A stretch of 64,000 nt of DNA from CALSMU01 sp965230225 (GCA_965230225.1 CBDDKM010000003.1:434001-498000), one strand, 5' to 3'. Numbered from the stretch's first letter, positions 52,787 to 61,062 are shown. Made by a program: numbers and translations. Notes: generated by a model not told the origin, from the letters alone.

Positions 52787-53209
52787 CTAATTTTTATTAT
52801 CTAACTCCAACCAGATCAAAGCACCGGATAATACAATTTCTTCCACTGATTCATTCGATAAAACCTTTTTAGAGCCTTCATTAGGAGTATCTTTATGAAA
52901 GGTAAACGATTTGTTTTTCTGATTATAAAACAATCGGGGTTTCAGAATGTTTTCTTCCTCTGTTAAAATAGTGAGGTGCGAAAATTCTCCATTTCTTTTT
53001 GGGAAAAAGTACTGAAGTTCTTCTTTCCCAGAACCTTTCGATTTTACCTTGATGGTTCCAACATAAACTTCCATCTTTTTTCCAAGAAAATTAATTTCTT
53101 CCTTTTCAATGGACTTTAATATAACTTCGTGGTGATCTGATTTTAGCTTTTGGCCAATTCCCGTGGTGGTAGCAAAAACCAGAATAAGTAGCGCTGAGAG
53201 AGTTTTCAT
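52787..53209 (-). CDS. small exported protein of unknown function
   Basis: The 140-residue product has a signal peptide (MKTLSALLILVFATTTGIGQ) and a beta-rich mature part (K-M-E-V-Y-V-G-T-I-K-V-K-S-K, E-E-L-Q-Y-F-F-P-K-R). No known domain is recognised. It ends with a conserved-looking hydrophobic stretch (L-S-G-A-L-I-W-L-E-L). It is convergent with the MscS gene and separated from it by 2 bases. Confidence 0.55.
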   Translation of the reverse strand: MKTLSALLILVFATTTGIGQKLKSDHHEVILKSIEKEEINFLGKKMEVYVGTIKVKSKGSGKEELQYFFPKRNGEFSHLTILTEEENILKPRLFYNQKNKSFTFHKDTPNEGSKKVLSNESVEEIVLSGALIWLELDNKN

Positions 53210-53382
53210 TTGAGTTTTTGGTGTTAAGGATTATCGATAATAATTAACGGGATGATTCTATTACCTATAATCGAATATTGCTTTTTAGTTACTTTTCTTT
53301 TTCAATTAACTCTCAATTAAAACATCAGGTGTCTGATAAGGAATTTTTTTATTGTTAAAATTCAGAATTAATAGTGTTGCTT

Positions 53383-54087
53383 TTAAAAAGAGTGATGCAA
53401 GCTTACTTGCAATTGATTTTTGCTCCAATTATCAGTAGTCTGTTTCATCCACCCCAATTGAACTTTTAGGTTGTTTTTTAGTGCATACCCCAGAGCAGCG
53501 TAAGCCCTGTTTCTATCGAAAATTTCCACTTGCCCGGTTCCTGTTTCTCGTTCTCCGTTGATGAAAATTTCGTTGTACAATGCCAGGTAAATTGTTTTCG
53601 CTTCTAATGATTTGCTATTCAAAGGAACGTTTACAAATAGGTTGTATCTGTACCTTGTTCTAAGGTCTTGTCCTTCCACCATTCTTTGCTCGTAACGAAA
53701 ACGATGTTTTAAGTAAAATCTCTCGCCAATTTTAGTTGGAAATAATGCTTCCTGGTATATTCTACTTTCTGATACAGTAGAAGTTCCTGATCCAAATTCA
53801 CCAGTAGTAATGTTTCCATATCCAAGCGTGAATTTAATGTTGGTACTTTTAGGAACATAGGTTACTCCACCTCTAATTAGAAGTTGTTCTAAATCTCCTC
53901 CAAGGTCCCAGTTTCTAAATTGGATATCTCCCTGAACACCCCACGGTCCATCTTTGAAATTGGTGTTAAAGAAGTACATGTACCATGCTCCCGTTTGGTC
54001 AGAGTTGAATTGCGCATTACCAACAAACGTAGCCATGCTTAATAGGGTGAAAAGTAGTGTAGATTTAAAGTTCATTTTTGTTTTCAT
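53383..54087 (-). CDS. DUF2490 outer-membrane protein
   Basis: After the signal peptide (ending near VGNAQ) the mature protein follows the DUF2490 pattern: A-W-Y-M-Y-F-F-N, W-G-V-Q-G-D-I-Q-F-R-N-W, the E-S-R-I-Y-Q-E-A segment, F-Y-L-K-H-R-F-R-Y-E-Q-R, and a C-terminal strand ending S-L-H-H-S-F as in outer-membrane barrels. The family is predicted to form a small barrel; activity unknown. ATG 54087 is taken as start because it leaves a normal basic n-region; 54105 and 54075 are alternatives. Confidence 0.8.
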   Translation of the reverse strand: MKTKMNFKSTLLFTLLSMATFVGNAQFNSDQTGAWYMYFFNTNFKDGPWGVQGDIQFRNWDLGGDLEQLLIRGGVTYVPKSTNIKFTLGYGNITTGEFGSGTSTVSESRIYQEALFPTKIGERFYLKHRFRYEQRMVEGQDLRTRYRYNLFVNVPLNSKSLEAKTIYLALYNEIFINGERETGTGQVEIFDRNRAYAALGYALKNNLKVQLGWMKQTTDNWSKNQLQVSLHHSF

Positions 54088-54184
54088 CAAATTATTCAGT
54101 TGCAAATATCCGATAGGATTTTTAGAGGAATTTCAGGATAGTGTCACATTGAAAGAATTAACACTTTTTTATCGAGAGAGTAGA

Positions 54185-54364
54185 TTATTCTTTCTTCTTA
54201 AATGTACCAGTTTTCTTGTCGTATCCATAGGGACAATGACGACAGCCATTTTTACAGCAATAGCCTCTTTTAAGATGATATCTTTCAGTGAATACACGAT
54301 ACCCTTCTTCGGACCAGTAAAAGTCTTCAGGCTCTAGTTTTTTGTTAGTAGAGAAGTCGCTCAT
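54185..54364 (-). CDS. DUF5522 small cysteine-rich protein
   Basis: The 59-residue protein contains the signature F-T-E-R-Y-H-L-K-R-G-Y-C-C-K-N-G-C-R-H-C-P-Y-G. Its four cysteines suggest a metal site. DUF5522 proteins are widespread in Bacteroidota and Proteobacteria, function unknown. ATG 54364 (M-S-D-F-S) is preferred over the upstream ATG 54382, which adds six untypical residues. Confidence 0.82.
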   Translation of the reverse strand: MSDFSTNKKLEPEDFYWSEEGYRVFTERYHLKRGYCCKNGCRHCPYGYDKKTGTFKKKE

Positions 54365-54461
54365 GACGCAAATATATAACAAGAAAGCATTGGTTTGTTT
54401 ACATCCTTTTTAGGTGACAGAATATTGACCAATTTGAAGGTGAGTGAATCAGCCATTTTGT

Positions 54462-54469
54462 TATCTTCG
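54462..54469 (+). promoter_or_regulatory. -7-like element TATCTTCG of pepD
   Basis: There is one mismatch to TAnnTTTG. It lies 17 bases before ATG 54487 and overlaps the upstream GTG 54469, arguing for the ATG as the true start. Confidence 0.4.
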
Positions 54470-54486
54470 TGCAAAATAAAATCAGA

Positions 54487-55923
54487 ATGGAAATCAGAGA
54501 ATTAGAACCTAAAGTTCTTTGGAACAATTTTGCAGATTTAAATGCTGTTCCAAGACCATCTAAGAAAGAAGAGAAAGTGATTGAGTTTATTAAAAACTTT
54601 GGAGCATCACTTGGGTTGGAGACGATTGTAGATAGTGTTCAAAATGTTATTATAAAGAAACCGGCTACTCCCGGAATGGAAGATAGAAAAACTGTTATCC
54701 TTCAATCTCATTTGGATATGGTGTGTCAAAAAAATGCAGATACTGTGTTTGATTTTGATACTCAGGGAATTGAAATGTTAATTGATGGAGATTGGGTAAC
54801 GGCCAACGGAACTACTTTAGGAGCAGATAATGGGATAGGAGTAGCAGCAATTATGAGTTTGCTAGCTTCTACCGATATTGCTCATCCTGCTTTGGAAGGG
54901 TTATTTACCATTGATGAAGAAACTGGAATGACTGGTGCGTTTGGTTTGGATCAGGGATTGTTAGATGGGAAAATTCTATTAAACCTGGATACAGAAGATG
55001 ACGATGAATTTTCTATTGGATGTGCAGGTGGTATCGATACCAATACACGTTACGAATATGAGCAGGAAGCTGCAGATGGTGTAGCTTTAAAAATTACCGT
55101 TAAAGGACTAAAAGGAGGGCACTCTGGAATGGACATACACCTGGAGAGAGGAAATGCTAACATCATCATGAATCGTTTGATGTGGGGATGTCAGGAGTTT
55201 GGATTGAGAATAGCAGAAATTGATGGAGGAAGTTTGAGAAATGCTATTCCAAGAGAATCATTTGCAGTAATAACTGTTGCAAACAATGCCTATCTGGAAG
55301 AATTTAAGAAAAGAGCAATTGAAATTAAAGAAGAATTTGCAATTGCAGATCCTGATTTAGACATCATTATTGAATCTACTGAAATGCCAGAAAAGGTTAT
55401 GAGTATGGATGATGTATTTGATGTTACCAATGCTTTAAGAGCGGTTCACAATGGGGTATACAGAATGAGTATGGCCATTCCTGGTTTAGTAGAGACTTCT
55501 TCTTCTTTAGCAAGAGTTATTGTAAAAGATGGAGTATTCAGTACTCAAAGTTTACAACGTAGTTCTGTGGAGTCTTCTAAAATGGACATTGCTTATACTA
55601 TTGGATCTGTTTTCGGATTGATGGGGTGTGCAGTAGAACACACGGGGTCTTACCCGGGATGGTCTCCAAATCCAAATTCTGAGATTTTAGACTTAATGAA
55701 AGATAAGTACGTTAAGCTATTCGAAGAAGAGCCTAGAGTACAAGCTTGTCATGCAGGATTAGAATGTGGGATTTTAGGAGAAAGGTACCCTGGATTGGAT
55801 ATGATTTCTTTTGGGCCAACCATTAGAAATCCTCACTCTCCTGATGAAAAAGTGAAAATTGATACAGTAGATAAATTCTGGAATTTCCTTTTGGATATCA
55901 TTAAAGATATTCCGGCGAATTAA
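54487..55923 (+). CDS. pepD: aminoacyl-histidine dipeptidase (PepD family, M20)
   Basis: This cytoplasmic M20 metallopeptidase cleaves Xaa-His and other dipeptides. Numbered from ATG 54487 (478 aa), the zinc ligands and base are seen in S-H75-L-D77, G-A-D114-N, D-E144-E145-T and N-L-D168. The C-terminal ligand histidine is probably in R-N-P-H-S-P-D-E. Dimerisation domain G-G-H-S-G-M-D-I is typical. The length fits the PepD family. A terminator follows directly. Confidence 0.93.
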   Translation: MEIRELEPKVLWNNFADLNAVPRPSKKEEKVIEFIKNFGASLGLETIVDSVQNVIIKKPATPGMEDRKTVILQSHLDMVCQKNADTVFDFDTQGIEMLIDGDWVTANGTTLGADNGIGVAAIMSLLASTDIAHPALEGLFTIDEETGMTGAFGLDQGLLDGKILLNLDTEDDDEFSIGCAGGIDTNTRYEYEQEAADGVALKITVKGLKGGHSGMDIHLERGNANIIMNRLMWGCQEFGLRIAEIDGGSLRNAIPRESFAVITVANNAYLEEFKKRAIEIKEEFAIADPDLDIIIESTEMPEKVMSMDDVFDVTNALRAVHNGVYRMSMAIPGLVETSSSLARVIVKDGVFSTQSLQRSSVESSKMDIAYTIGSVFGLMGCAVEHTGSYPGWSPNPNSEILDLMKDKYVKLFEEEPRVQACHAGLECGILGERYPGLDMISFGPTIRNPHSPDEKVKIDTVDKFWNFLLDIIKDIPAN

Positions 55924-55947
55924 AAGCCTTTTTATATAAATAATTGA

Positions 55948-55974
55948 AGCCATCCATTTTGGGTGGCTTTTTTT
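55948..55974 (+). terminator. rho-independent terminator after pepD
   Basis: AGCCATCC (55948-55955) pairs with GGGTGGCT (55961-55968) with one wobble and a 5-base loop. A run of T follows. Confidence 0.85.
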
Positions 55975-55975
55975 G

Positions 55976-56434
55976 TTACATCCTTAATTCAATGGCTTTG
56001 GCCTTGTCTCGTTGTCCTGCAACCGTGTCATTCATCAAGAACAAAATCTCCGACCTTAGTTCGTAAGGTTCTGCCATCGTAGGGAATTTTTCCACCAGAA
56101 TGTTTAGTTGCCACAAAGCTTCATCACAAAGTGTATCTTTTTCAATGCAAGTTTCATAATAAGTCTCGGCCAGCATCATTCTGCCATCGTAATTTTCCGG
56201 GTCTAGTTTTAGTATCGCAGAGAACATATCAATGGCCTTTTCCTGGTTTCCCTTTTGCTTGTAAGTTGCAGCTATTTTTAGATTTTCGAAGATGGTAACT
56301 TCTTTCATTTTTTCTTCCACCATTTCATCACCCTTACGATAATCTTGCATCATCAATGAAAAAATCCATAGCACTCCGGTAACAATGATTGCTACAGAAA
56401 TTAAGGGCCATATTATTTTTCCGGAGCCTTTCAA
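55976..56434 (-). CDS. membrane-anchored TPR protein
   Basis: An N-terminal membrane helix (I-I-W-P-L-I-S-V-A-I-I-V-T-G-V-L-W-I-F) is followed by about three TPR-like repeats in the remaining 110 residues (Y-K-Q-K-G-N-Q-E-K-A-I-D-M-F, D-P-E-N-Y-D-G-R-M-M-L-A-E-T-Y-Y). It would face the periplasm and contact other proteins. Its ATG abuts the preceding stop. It is the last gene of the sigma/anti-sigma-like operon starting at 58806. Confidence 0.75.
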   Translation of the reverse strand: MKGSGKIIWPLISVAIIVTGVLWIFSLMMQDYRKGDEMVEEKMKEVTIFENLKIAATYKQKGNQEKAIDMFSAILKLDPENYDGRMMLAETYYETCIEKDTLCDEALWQLNILVEKFPTMAEPYELRSEILFLMNDTVAGQRDKAKAIELRM

Positions 56435-56974
56435 TTAAAGTTCTTTAAAGGATGCAATCATATAGTCAATGGCGTCCTCATATTGAGTGCCAATATTCTC
56501 TGCTGTGGTCCAGGAAAGAATTTGATAGAGATTCCTGTTTCCTACAATTACAGCTATTTTAAAGTGCAATGAGTTTCCATTCAAGTGACTATCAAAAGAG
56601 ACTTTTTTGGTTAGGAGCCCTTCAATGGATAGTTCTTCATCCGTAAGTGTGCTGTAATGATAGATATCCTTATTTTGCTCCATGATCATGTCGTAATATT
56701 GCTCATGAAGCTCTTCTCGATTAATCTCTCCTTTTTCATCATCCCAATAGTAAGGAGCATATTCCTCTATGGGTTCGGTTATAACCATTAGAAATAAGTT
56801 GTTGGATAGGTTTCCGTACTGTAAACAGGCTTCGGGGTTAATGTCTCGCATATCGGCCATGGAGCTTTCCAGTTCGATAGTAAATAACTCACCAATCTTA
56901 ACCTCTTTGTAGGTAAGAGATTCGCAACCAACCAATAACAGTGGTAGAAGTAATAGAAAAACTAGTTTTTTCAT
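56435..56974 (-). CDS. lipoprotein of unknown function
   Basis: A lipoprotein signal (K-K-L-V-F-L-L-L-L-P-L-L-L-V-G-C17) makes an acylated cysteine likely. The 160-residue mature part has alternating strands and a C-terminal helix (I-D-Y-M-I-A-S-F-K-E-L), in the style of PsbP/DUF1795-like domains, which I cannot confirm. It lies 34 bases after the TPR anti-sigma-like gene and belongs to the same operon. Confidence 0.65.
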   Translation of the reverse strand: MKKLVFLLLLPLLLVGCESLTYKEVKIGELFTIELESSMADMRDINPEACLQYGNLSNNLFLMVITEPIEEYAPYYWDDEKGEINREELHEQYYDMIMEQNKDIYHYSTLTDEELSIEGLLTKKVSFDSHLNGNSLHFKIAVIVGNRNLYQILSWTTAENIGTQYEDAIDYMIASFKEL

Positions 56975-57008
56975 CTTTTAGGAATATGGCCTAAAAGTAC
57001 TTTAAAAA

Positions 57009-58190
57009 TTAGATTTCTTCCAGCATGTCTGCCGCTCTTTTAGCGTAGAAACTATCTGAGTTGGCAATTTTGTTTAACAGCGAAATACAATCAGCAATTT
57101 TACCAAGTTCGTATAAGCACTGCGCTTTGTACCAATTGGCCTCTTCGTCGAAGGTGTTGTAAGTGTTTTCAATAACTCGATCGAAGTGTTGTATAGCTTT
57201 CTTCTGACGATTGATATTGTAGTAACATAATGCACTATAGAAATGGGCATTAACATCATCGTTGTATTGCTTTAAGATCACTTTATAATCCTTCAATGCT
57301 GCCTTAAAATCATTTCTTCTAAACTTCTTTTGAGCTTCGAAAAGATAATCCAAGTACTCAATTTCTTTCGTGTAAGAAGTTGTTTCCATGGCCTCATCCG
57401 GATGGTCATCTTTATTGGCCATGTAGGCAGGAGTACCATTTTGTAATTCGATATTGGAAACCGTAATTCCCTCTTCGTAAATGATAGAGTAATCGATGAT
57501 TAACAATTCAGCAAGGTACCTTGTTTTAACGTTACTGTACTTAACGGTTCTGTCAATTTCCTGTTCAATAGGAGCAGCAGCTTCCGTAGAGACTTTTTCT
57601 TTTACGATGATGATCTCATCTATTTTTTGTTCCTCAGGGATAGAATCAACCTCTTTATCCAATGTAATAGGAGATTCGATAATAACATTTTCAGATTTTA
57701 CTTGCTTTTCCTCAGGTAGGGTAACTGCTTCATCGATTTCTTCGTCGGTAAGCTCTGCAATTGGAGCTTCCTTTTCTACAGTGGTTTCTGTTTCTTTTTC
57801 GGCATCAGCCTGAAGTTGTTCTTGTTTTTCTATTCTTTTTGCTTTCTCGAATTCTTTTCTCTTTTCTTCACTTTCTAGAATAAAGAAAGAACCAATGGTA
57901 AATATTCCAACGGCTAAACCAATTACAATGATGAACGAATATTGAAATTTCCATTTAGTAATTTTTCGTACTAAGTTTCCATGAAAATAATCGCTTACCT
58001 CGCTAAATCCTGCCATGGAACCAGCGTGTTCTTCGAATCCTTCCAACGCATCGGCGTTGAATTCGTCTTCAGCTATTTTTTGCTCAACAGCTCTTCTTTC
58101 GGATTCCGAAAGAGTTCCGTTGAGGTAGGAATTCATCTCCTCTTTAGTAAGTGGTGATGATTTTCCAAATATTTTCTTTTTCATTGTCAT
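57009..58190 (-). CDS. TPR-containing probable anti-sigma factor
   Basis: The first 60 residues (L-T-K-E-E-M-N-S-Y-L-N-G-T-L-S-E-S-E-R-R-A-V-E) are like the anti-sigma-type N-termini encoded after Bacteroidota sigma factors, without zinc-binding cysteines. A single membrane helix follows at about 85-108, then a Glu/Val/Lys-rich periplasmic linker at about 110-215 and TPR repeats at about 280-385 (F-R-R-N-D-F-K-A-A-L-K-D-Y, N-I-N-R-Q-K-K-A-I-Q-H-F). The start is 4 bases after the sigma factor stop. The inhibitor role is inferred from position and architecture. Confidence 0.75.
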   Translation of the reverse strand: MTMKKKIFGKSSPLTKEEMNSYLNGTLSESERRAVEQKIAEDEFNADALEGFEEHAGSMAGFSEVSDYFHGNLVRKITKWKFQYSFIIVIGLAVGIFTIGSFFILESEEKRKEFEKAKRIEKQEQLQADAEKETETTVEKEAPIAELTDEEIDEAVTLPEEKQVKSENVIIESPITLDKEVDSIPEEQKIDEIIIVKEKVSTEAAAPIEQEIDRTVKYSNVKTRYLAELLIIDYSIIYEEGITVSNIELQNGTPAYMANKDDHPDEAMETTSYTKEIEYLDYLFEAQKKFRRNDFKAALKDYKVILKQYNDDVNAHFYSALCYYNINRQKKAIQHFDRVIENTYNTFDEEANWYKAQCLYELGKIADCISLLNKIANSDSFYAKRAADMLEEI

Positions 58191-58194
58191 GCTC

Positions 58195-58806
58195 CTAGTT
58201 GATTTGAGTTAAACATAAAATCAACAGATACGATAAACCATTTGCAGATAACATGATCTTTAAATTGCGTTTACCATTTTGTATATAACTCTTTACTTTT
58301 TTCAATTCGTATCCGGTGAGCTCAACCACCTCTTGATACGATTTCTCTTTTAGGTAAAAGAGTTCTATACATTTTTTTTGCTCAGGTTTCAATTGCTCTA
58401 TGGCCTCTTCTAAAGAAGTCAATCGAAGTTCTTTTAGTCTGGCTGTTTCCTGGTCGTCTTCTGCTTCCAGTGTGTGCCCAACTGCTTCGATGTCTTGCTC
58501 TCTTCCCTGAAGAGGTTTTTTCTTTCTGATCTCCATCAAGCAGAAGTTTTTACTCACCATGTAAAGCCACGGTTTAAAAGTCTTTACTTCCATTCGAAGG
58601 AGGTCCTTCATCACTTTTTCAAAGATCAAATGAACTGCATCTTTACTTTCCTCTACGTTCTTCAGATACTTTAAGCACACCCCGTAAACCAGGTGTCCGT
58701 ATCTGTCGAATAGCACCCCAATGTATCTGGTGTTTTTGGAGTGCTTGAACCGGTTAACCAGTTCCGTATCCGAAAGTTCTTTGATATCTCTTCTTCTAAA
58801 TCTCAA
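58195..58806 (-). CDS. ECF-type RNA polymerase sigma factor
   Basis: Region 2 (F-D-R-Y-G-H-L-V-Y-G-V-C-L-K-Y-L, K-D-A-V-H-L-I-F-E-K) and region 4 (L-K-P-E-Q-K-K-C-I-E-L-F-Y-L, S-Y-Q-E-V-V-E-L-T) are clear within 203 residues. The helix-turn-helix is followed by an unusual hydrophobic tail (L-S-Y-L-L-I-L-C-L). The start is TTG 58806; TATCTTCG at 58835-58828 is a promoter-like element. It probably controls the neighbouring genes, including the two plug-protein genes that share a common upstream sequence. Confidence 0.9.
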   Translation of the reverse strand: MRFRRRDIKELSDTELVNRFKHSKNTRYIGVLFDRYGHLVYGVCLKYLKNVEESKDAVHLIFEKVMKDLLRMEVKTFKPWLYMVSKNFCLMEIRKKKPLQGREQDIEAVGHTLEAEDDQETARLKELRLTSLEEAIEQLKPEQKKCIELFYLKEKSYQEVVELTGYELKKVKSYIQNGKRNLKIMLSANGLSYLLILCLTQIN

Positions 58807-58827
58807 TTTTTGCCCGTTTTAGTGTTG

Positions 58828-58835
58828 CGAAGATA
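58828..58835 (-). promoter_or_regulatory. -7-like element TATCTTCG of the sigma factor operon
   Basis: This element is one mismatch from TAnnTTTG and lies 21 bases before TTG 58806 on the minus strand. The same octamer precedes pepD. Confidence 0.4.
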
Positions 58836-58900
58836 GCAGATATTGTAACAAGTATCTAATATTTATCCCGTACCTAACATCTGATGCAGTTCAAGTGACA

Positions 58901-59632
58901 TTACTTGTATTTTTCAGCCATTTGTTGCGATTTCTTGGCTTTGTATAAATCGAAATAGCTTTTGGTTTCTAAGATAACCACTCCTCCGGTTACATCTCCA
59001 TACTTGGCTGGTACTCCTCCAGTGTATACGGTAATACTTCCAATAGCTCCTCCTGGTACACCGTTCATTCCAGTAGATTTTACTCCATCTATAAAGTAAA
59101 TCACAGCATCACTTCTCGACCCTCTTACGTACACATCTCCATCTGCACTGACCGAAATATCTGATGAAATGGTTCCAATAAGTTGTTTCGGGTTTCTAAG
59201 TACCGGGCTATTCTTGATCATTTTCGCACTAATGGTTTGTGCAGTTGGATCCTCCGGTTTGATCAACGGCTCTGCATAAGTAGTAATCTCAACAATTTTA
59301 AGCGTATCGTTTTTTACCATTTCAAGGTCTTTTAACCAGGTAATCTTATCAGGATTCACCACTACGTCTTTAATGATTTTTTCCTGTTTACCCGTCATGG
59401 TAATGTGTACATCGTAAATTCCTGGATTAAGAGGTTTAATGGTAAATTTTCCATCAATATCCGTCATGGTTCCTTTTTTGGATTCTAGTACGGTTACCCA
59501 TACTTTGGCACCCACACCTGGTTCTCCTTCTTCTTTGTCTATTACGTTTCCTTTAATTTCTCCCATGGCATTTTGACCAAAGGAAACAGTTGCTATAAAT
59601 ACAGCTAATACGGCAAAAATTAAGTTTTTCAT
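58901..59632 (-). CDS. secreted carboxypeptidase-regulatory + TonB-plug protein without barrel (paralogue B)
   Basis: The 243-residue product has a signal peptide (ending near VSFGQ), a CarboxypepD_reg-like beta-sandwich at about 24-105 (G-E-I-K-G-N-V-I-D, D-G-K-F-T-I-K-P-L-N-P-G) and a TonB-receptor plug-like domain at about 125-228 (V-R-G-S-R-S-D-A-V-I-Y-F-I-D-G-V-K, I-G-S-I-T-V-Y-T-G-G-V-P-A-K-Y-G-D-V-T-G-G). It then stops, where a TonB receptor would continue with a barrel of 600 or more residues. No frameshifted barrel remnant follows. The product is presumably periplasmic or outer-membrane associated. It is a paralogue of 60154-60852. Confidence 0.82.
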   Translation of the reverse strand: MKNLIFAVLAVFIATVSFGQNAMGEIKGNVIDKEEGEPGVGAKVWVTVLESKKGTMTDIDGKFTIKPLNPGIYDVHITMTGKQEKIIKDVVVNPDKITWLKDLEMVKNDTLKIVEITTYAEPLIKPEDPTAQTISAKMIKNSPVLRNPKQLIGTISSDISVSADGDVYVRGSRSDAVIYFIDGVKSTGMNGVPGGAIGSITVYTGGVPAKYGDVTGGVVILETKSYFDLYKAKKSQQMAEKYK

Positions 59633-59655
59633 TTTTCTGAATTTAATTGTTTTTA

Positions 59656-59710
59656 ATAGAGATGCAACCGGAAAAAGGATTCCATAAAAAATAATTGAAA
59701 AATATTTTTT
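59656..59710 (-). promoter_or_regulatory. conserved upstream element of plug paralogue B, ECF-promoter-like
   Basis: On the minus strand it reads A/T-rich, ATGGAAT, 8 variable bases, CGGTTGCATCTCTAT. The same element precedes paralogue A at 60897-60950. GGAAT and CATCTC are about 14 bases apart, like -35/-10 elements of ECF sigma factors. The distal end is 24 bases from the ATG. Confidence 0.55.
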
Positions 59711-59748
59711 CAGTTGAAAAGTTAAAAGTGGATAGGGTTAAGAAGAGT

Positions 59749-60099
59749 TTAATAGGACTCTATTTCCACAATGATAGAATTGGTATCTCCAAATTTAGCT
59801 GGTGTGCCGTATTCGTGCACGATTATGTCTAAAATTGCTCCTTTTGGAATCGTTAATTCAAGAGATGCTTTTCCATTTATGATGTAGGAGATTCCGCTTT
59901 GATGATGAAGTGGGTAGAAAACTGAATTCTCTTCTGAACAGATAATTTCAGATGATCGCTCAATCATTCTTTGAGAAATTCGCTTGTATATTTCTCCAGA
60001 TGTTATTTGATGAGGTGGAATTTTAATAATCGGAAGAATAGTATCCTGAGCAAAAAATCTGAGAGAAATTAGGAATGTTATGAGTACTAAATAGCGCAT
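59749..60099 (-). CDS. short exported plug-like protein, degenerate
   Basis: The 116-residue product has a signal peptide (MRYLVLITFLISLRFFAQ) and a C-terminal half that aligns by eye with the end of the two neighbouring plug proteins: G-I-S-Y-I-I-N-G-K-A-S (compare Y-F-I-D-G-V-K) and Y-G-T-P-A-K-F-G-D-T-N-S-I-I-V-E-I-E-S-Y (compare G-G-V-P-A-K-Y-G-D-T-M-G-G). The carboxypeptidase-like domain is missing. A terminator hairpin of the upstream paralogue ends one base before its ATG. It may be a diverging small partner or a decaying copy. Confidence 0.6.
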   Translation of the reverse strand: MRYLVLITFLISLRFFAQDTILPIIKIPPHQITSGEIYKRISQRMIERSSEIICSEENSVFYPLHHQSGISYIINGKASLELTIPKGAILDIIVHEYGTPAKFGDTNSIIVEIESY

Positions 60100-60135
60100 A
60101 AAAAACTCCCCTGCTACGGGCTTGAAGCAGGGGAG
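60100..60135 (-). terminator. terminator between plug paralogue A and the short plug-like gene
   Basis: CTCCCCTGCT (plus 60106-60115) pairs perfectly with AGCAGGGGAG (60126-60135) around a 10-base loop. Six T follow on the minus strand, directly before ATG 60099. Leakage through it would express the small downstream gene. Confidence 0.85.
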
Positions 60136-60153
60136 AAATAAAGTGGTTAATAA

Positions 60154-60852
60154 TTATAGGTTATCGCCCACTCGTTTGTTATAAAGATCGAAATAGCTTT
60201 TCGTTTCTACCATGATTACACCTCCCATGGTGTCTCCATATTTGGCAGGTACACCTCCGGTATATACTCTCATGGCATTGATGGAGGCACTAGGAAGTGC
60301 TGGTTTATTTCCGGTTACTTTAACCCCGTCGATGAAGTAAACTACATCTCCGTTTCTGGCTCCTCTGAAATAGATTTCACCGTCGTCCGTTGTACTAATT
60401 TCTGAAGAAAGCGTCTGAGCAATTTTAGCAAGGTCCATTCTAACCGGTAAGGCTGCAATTTGGTCAGCTCGGATGGTTTCTATTTTGGTATCTTCTGGGT
60501 CGATTAATGGTTCTTCCCACTCAATAACAACTGCTTCAGAAGTTAGTTTGATGTCATTAAGAAAAGTTATTTTATCAGGGTCCACAGCAACTCCATTAAT
60601 GGTTTGGTCTTCCAGCATTATTGCAGAAACGGTAACATTATAAGTTCCTGCATCTAATGGTTTGATGGTAAATTTTCCATCAAAATCGGTAGTAGCTCCT
60701 ATAATCTTCTCACCTACCTTAACAGTTACTTTTGCGAATGGAATTGGTTCATCCAAATCACTGGTTACCGTTCCTTTTATCTCTCCCGTATTTGATTGAG
60801 CAAACGCATTTGCTCCAAGTAAAATCAATAGCCCTAATAGTAAATTTTTCAT
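60154..60852 (-). CDS. secreted carboxypeptidase-regulatory + TonB-plug protein without barrel (paralogue A)
   Basis: The 232 residues show the same order as the paralogue: signal peptide (ending near ANAFAQ), CarboxypepD_reg-like domain (G-E-I-K-G-T-V-T-S-D, D-G-K-F-T-I-K-P-L-D-A-G) and plug-like domain (F-R-G-A-R-N-G-D-V-V-Y-F-I-D-G-V-K-V-T-G, R-V-Y-T-G-G-V-P-A-K-Y-G-D-T-M-G-G). It stops after E-T-K-S-Y-F-D-L-Y-N-K-R. A perfect terminator follows, so the short form is the full transcript. Ligand binding or a scaffold role on the outer membrane is conceivable. Confidence 0.82.
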   Translation of the reverse strand: MKNLLLGLLILLGANAFAQSNTGEIKGTVTSDLDEPIPFAKVTVKVGEKIIGATTDFDGKFTIKPLDAGTYNVTVSAIMLEDQTINGVAVDPDKITFLNDIKLTSEAVVIEWEEPLIDPEDTKIETIRADQIAALPVRMDLAKIAQTLSSEISTTDDGEIYFRGARNGDVVYFIDGVKVTGNKPALPSASINAMRVYTGGVPAKYGDTMGGVIMVETKSYFDLYNKRVGDNL

Positions 60853-60896
60853 TGTTGTAATTTTTAGTTAATGATTCATTTCATCCGCGGTTCGAT

Positions 60897-60950
60897 ATAG
60901 AGATGTAACCGAATAAATAATTCCATAAAAAAGATTGAAAAATATTTAAT
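60897..60950 (-). promoter_or_regulatory. conserved upstream element of plug paralogue A, ECF-promoter-like
   Basis: It is about 80% identical by eye over 54 bases to 59656-59710, including ATGGAAT, CGGTTACATCTCTAT and the A/T tracts. It lies 45 bases before ATG 60852. Confidence 0.55.
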
Positions 60951-61011
60951 TAACTAGTAGTTAGTTGTTTATGTGGTGTTTGGGGTCTGTTAAAGTAGAG
61001 TAGGGTTGAGT

Positions 61012-61019
61012 TAAATTTG
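61012..61019 (+). promoter_or_regulatory. -7 promoter element TAAATTTG of the DEAD-box helicase gene
   Basis: This is an exact TAnnTTTG match, 43 bases before ATG 61063. Confidence 0.55.
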
Positions 61020-61062
61020 GAATGGCTACCTTGCGCCCCGAAATTAAAACCATTCCAGACCT

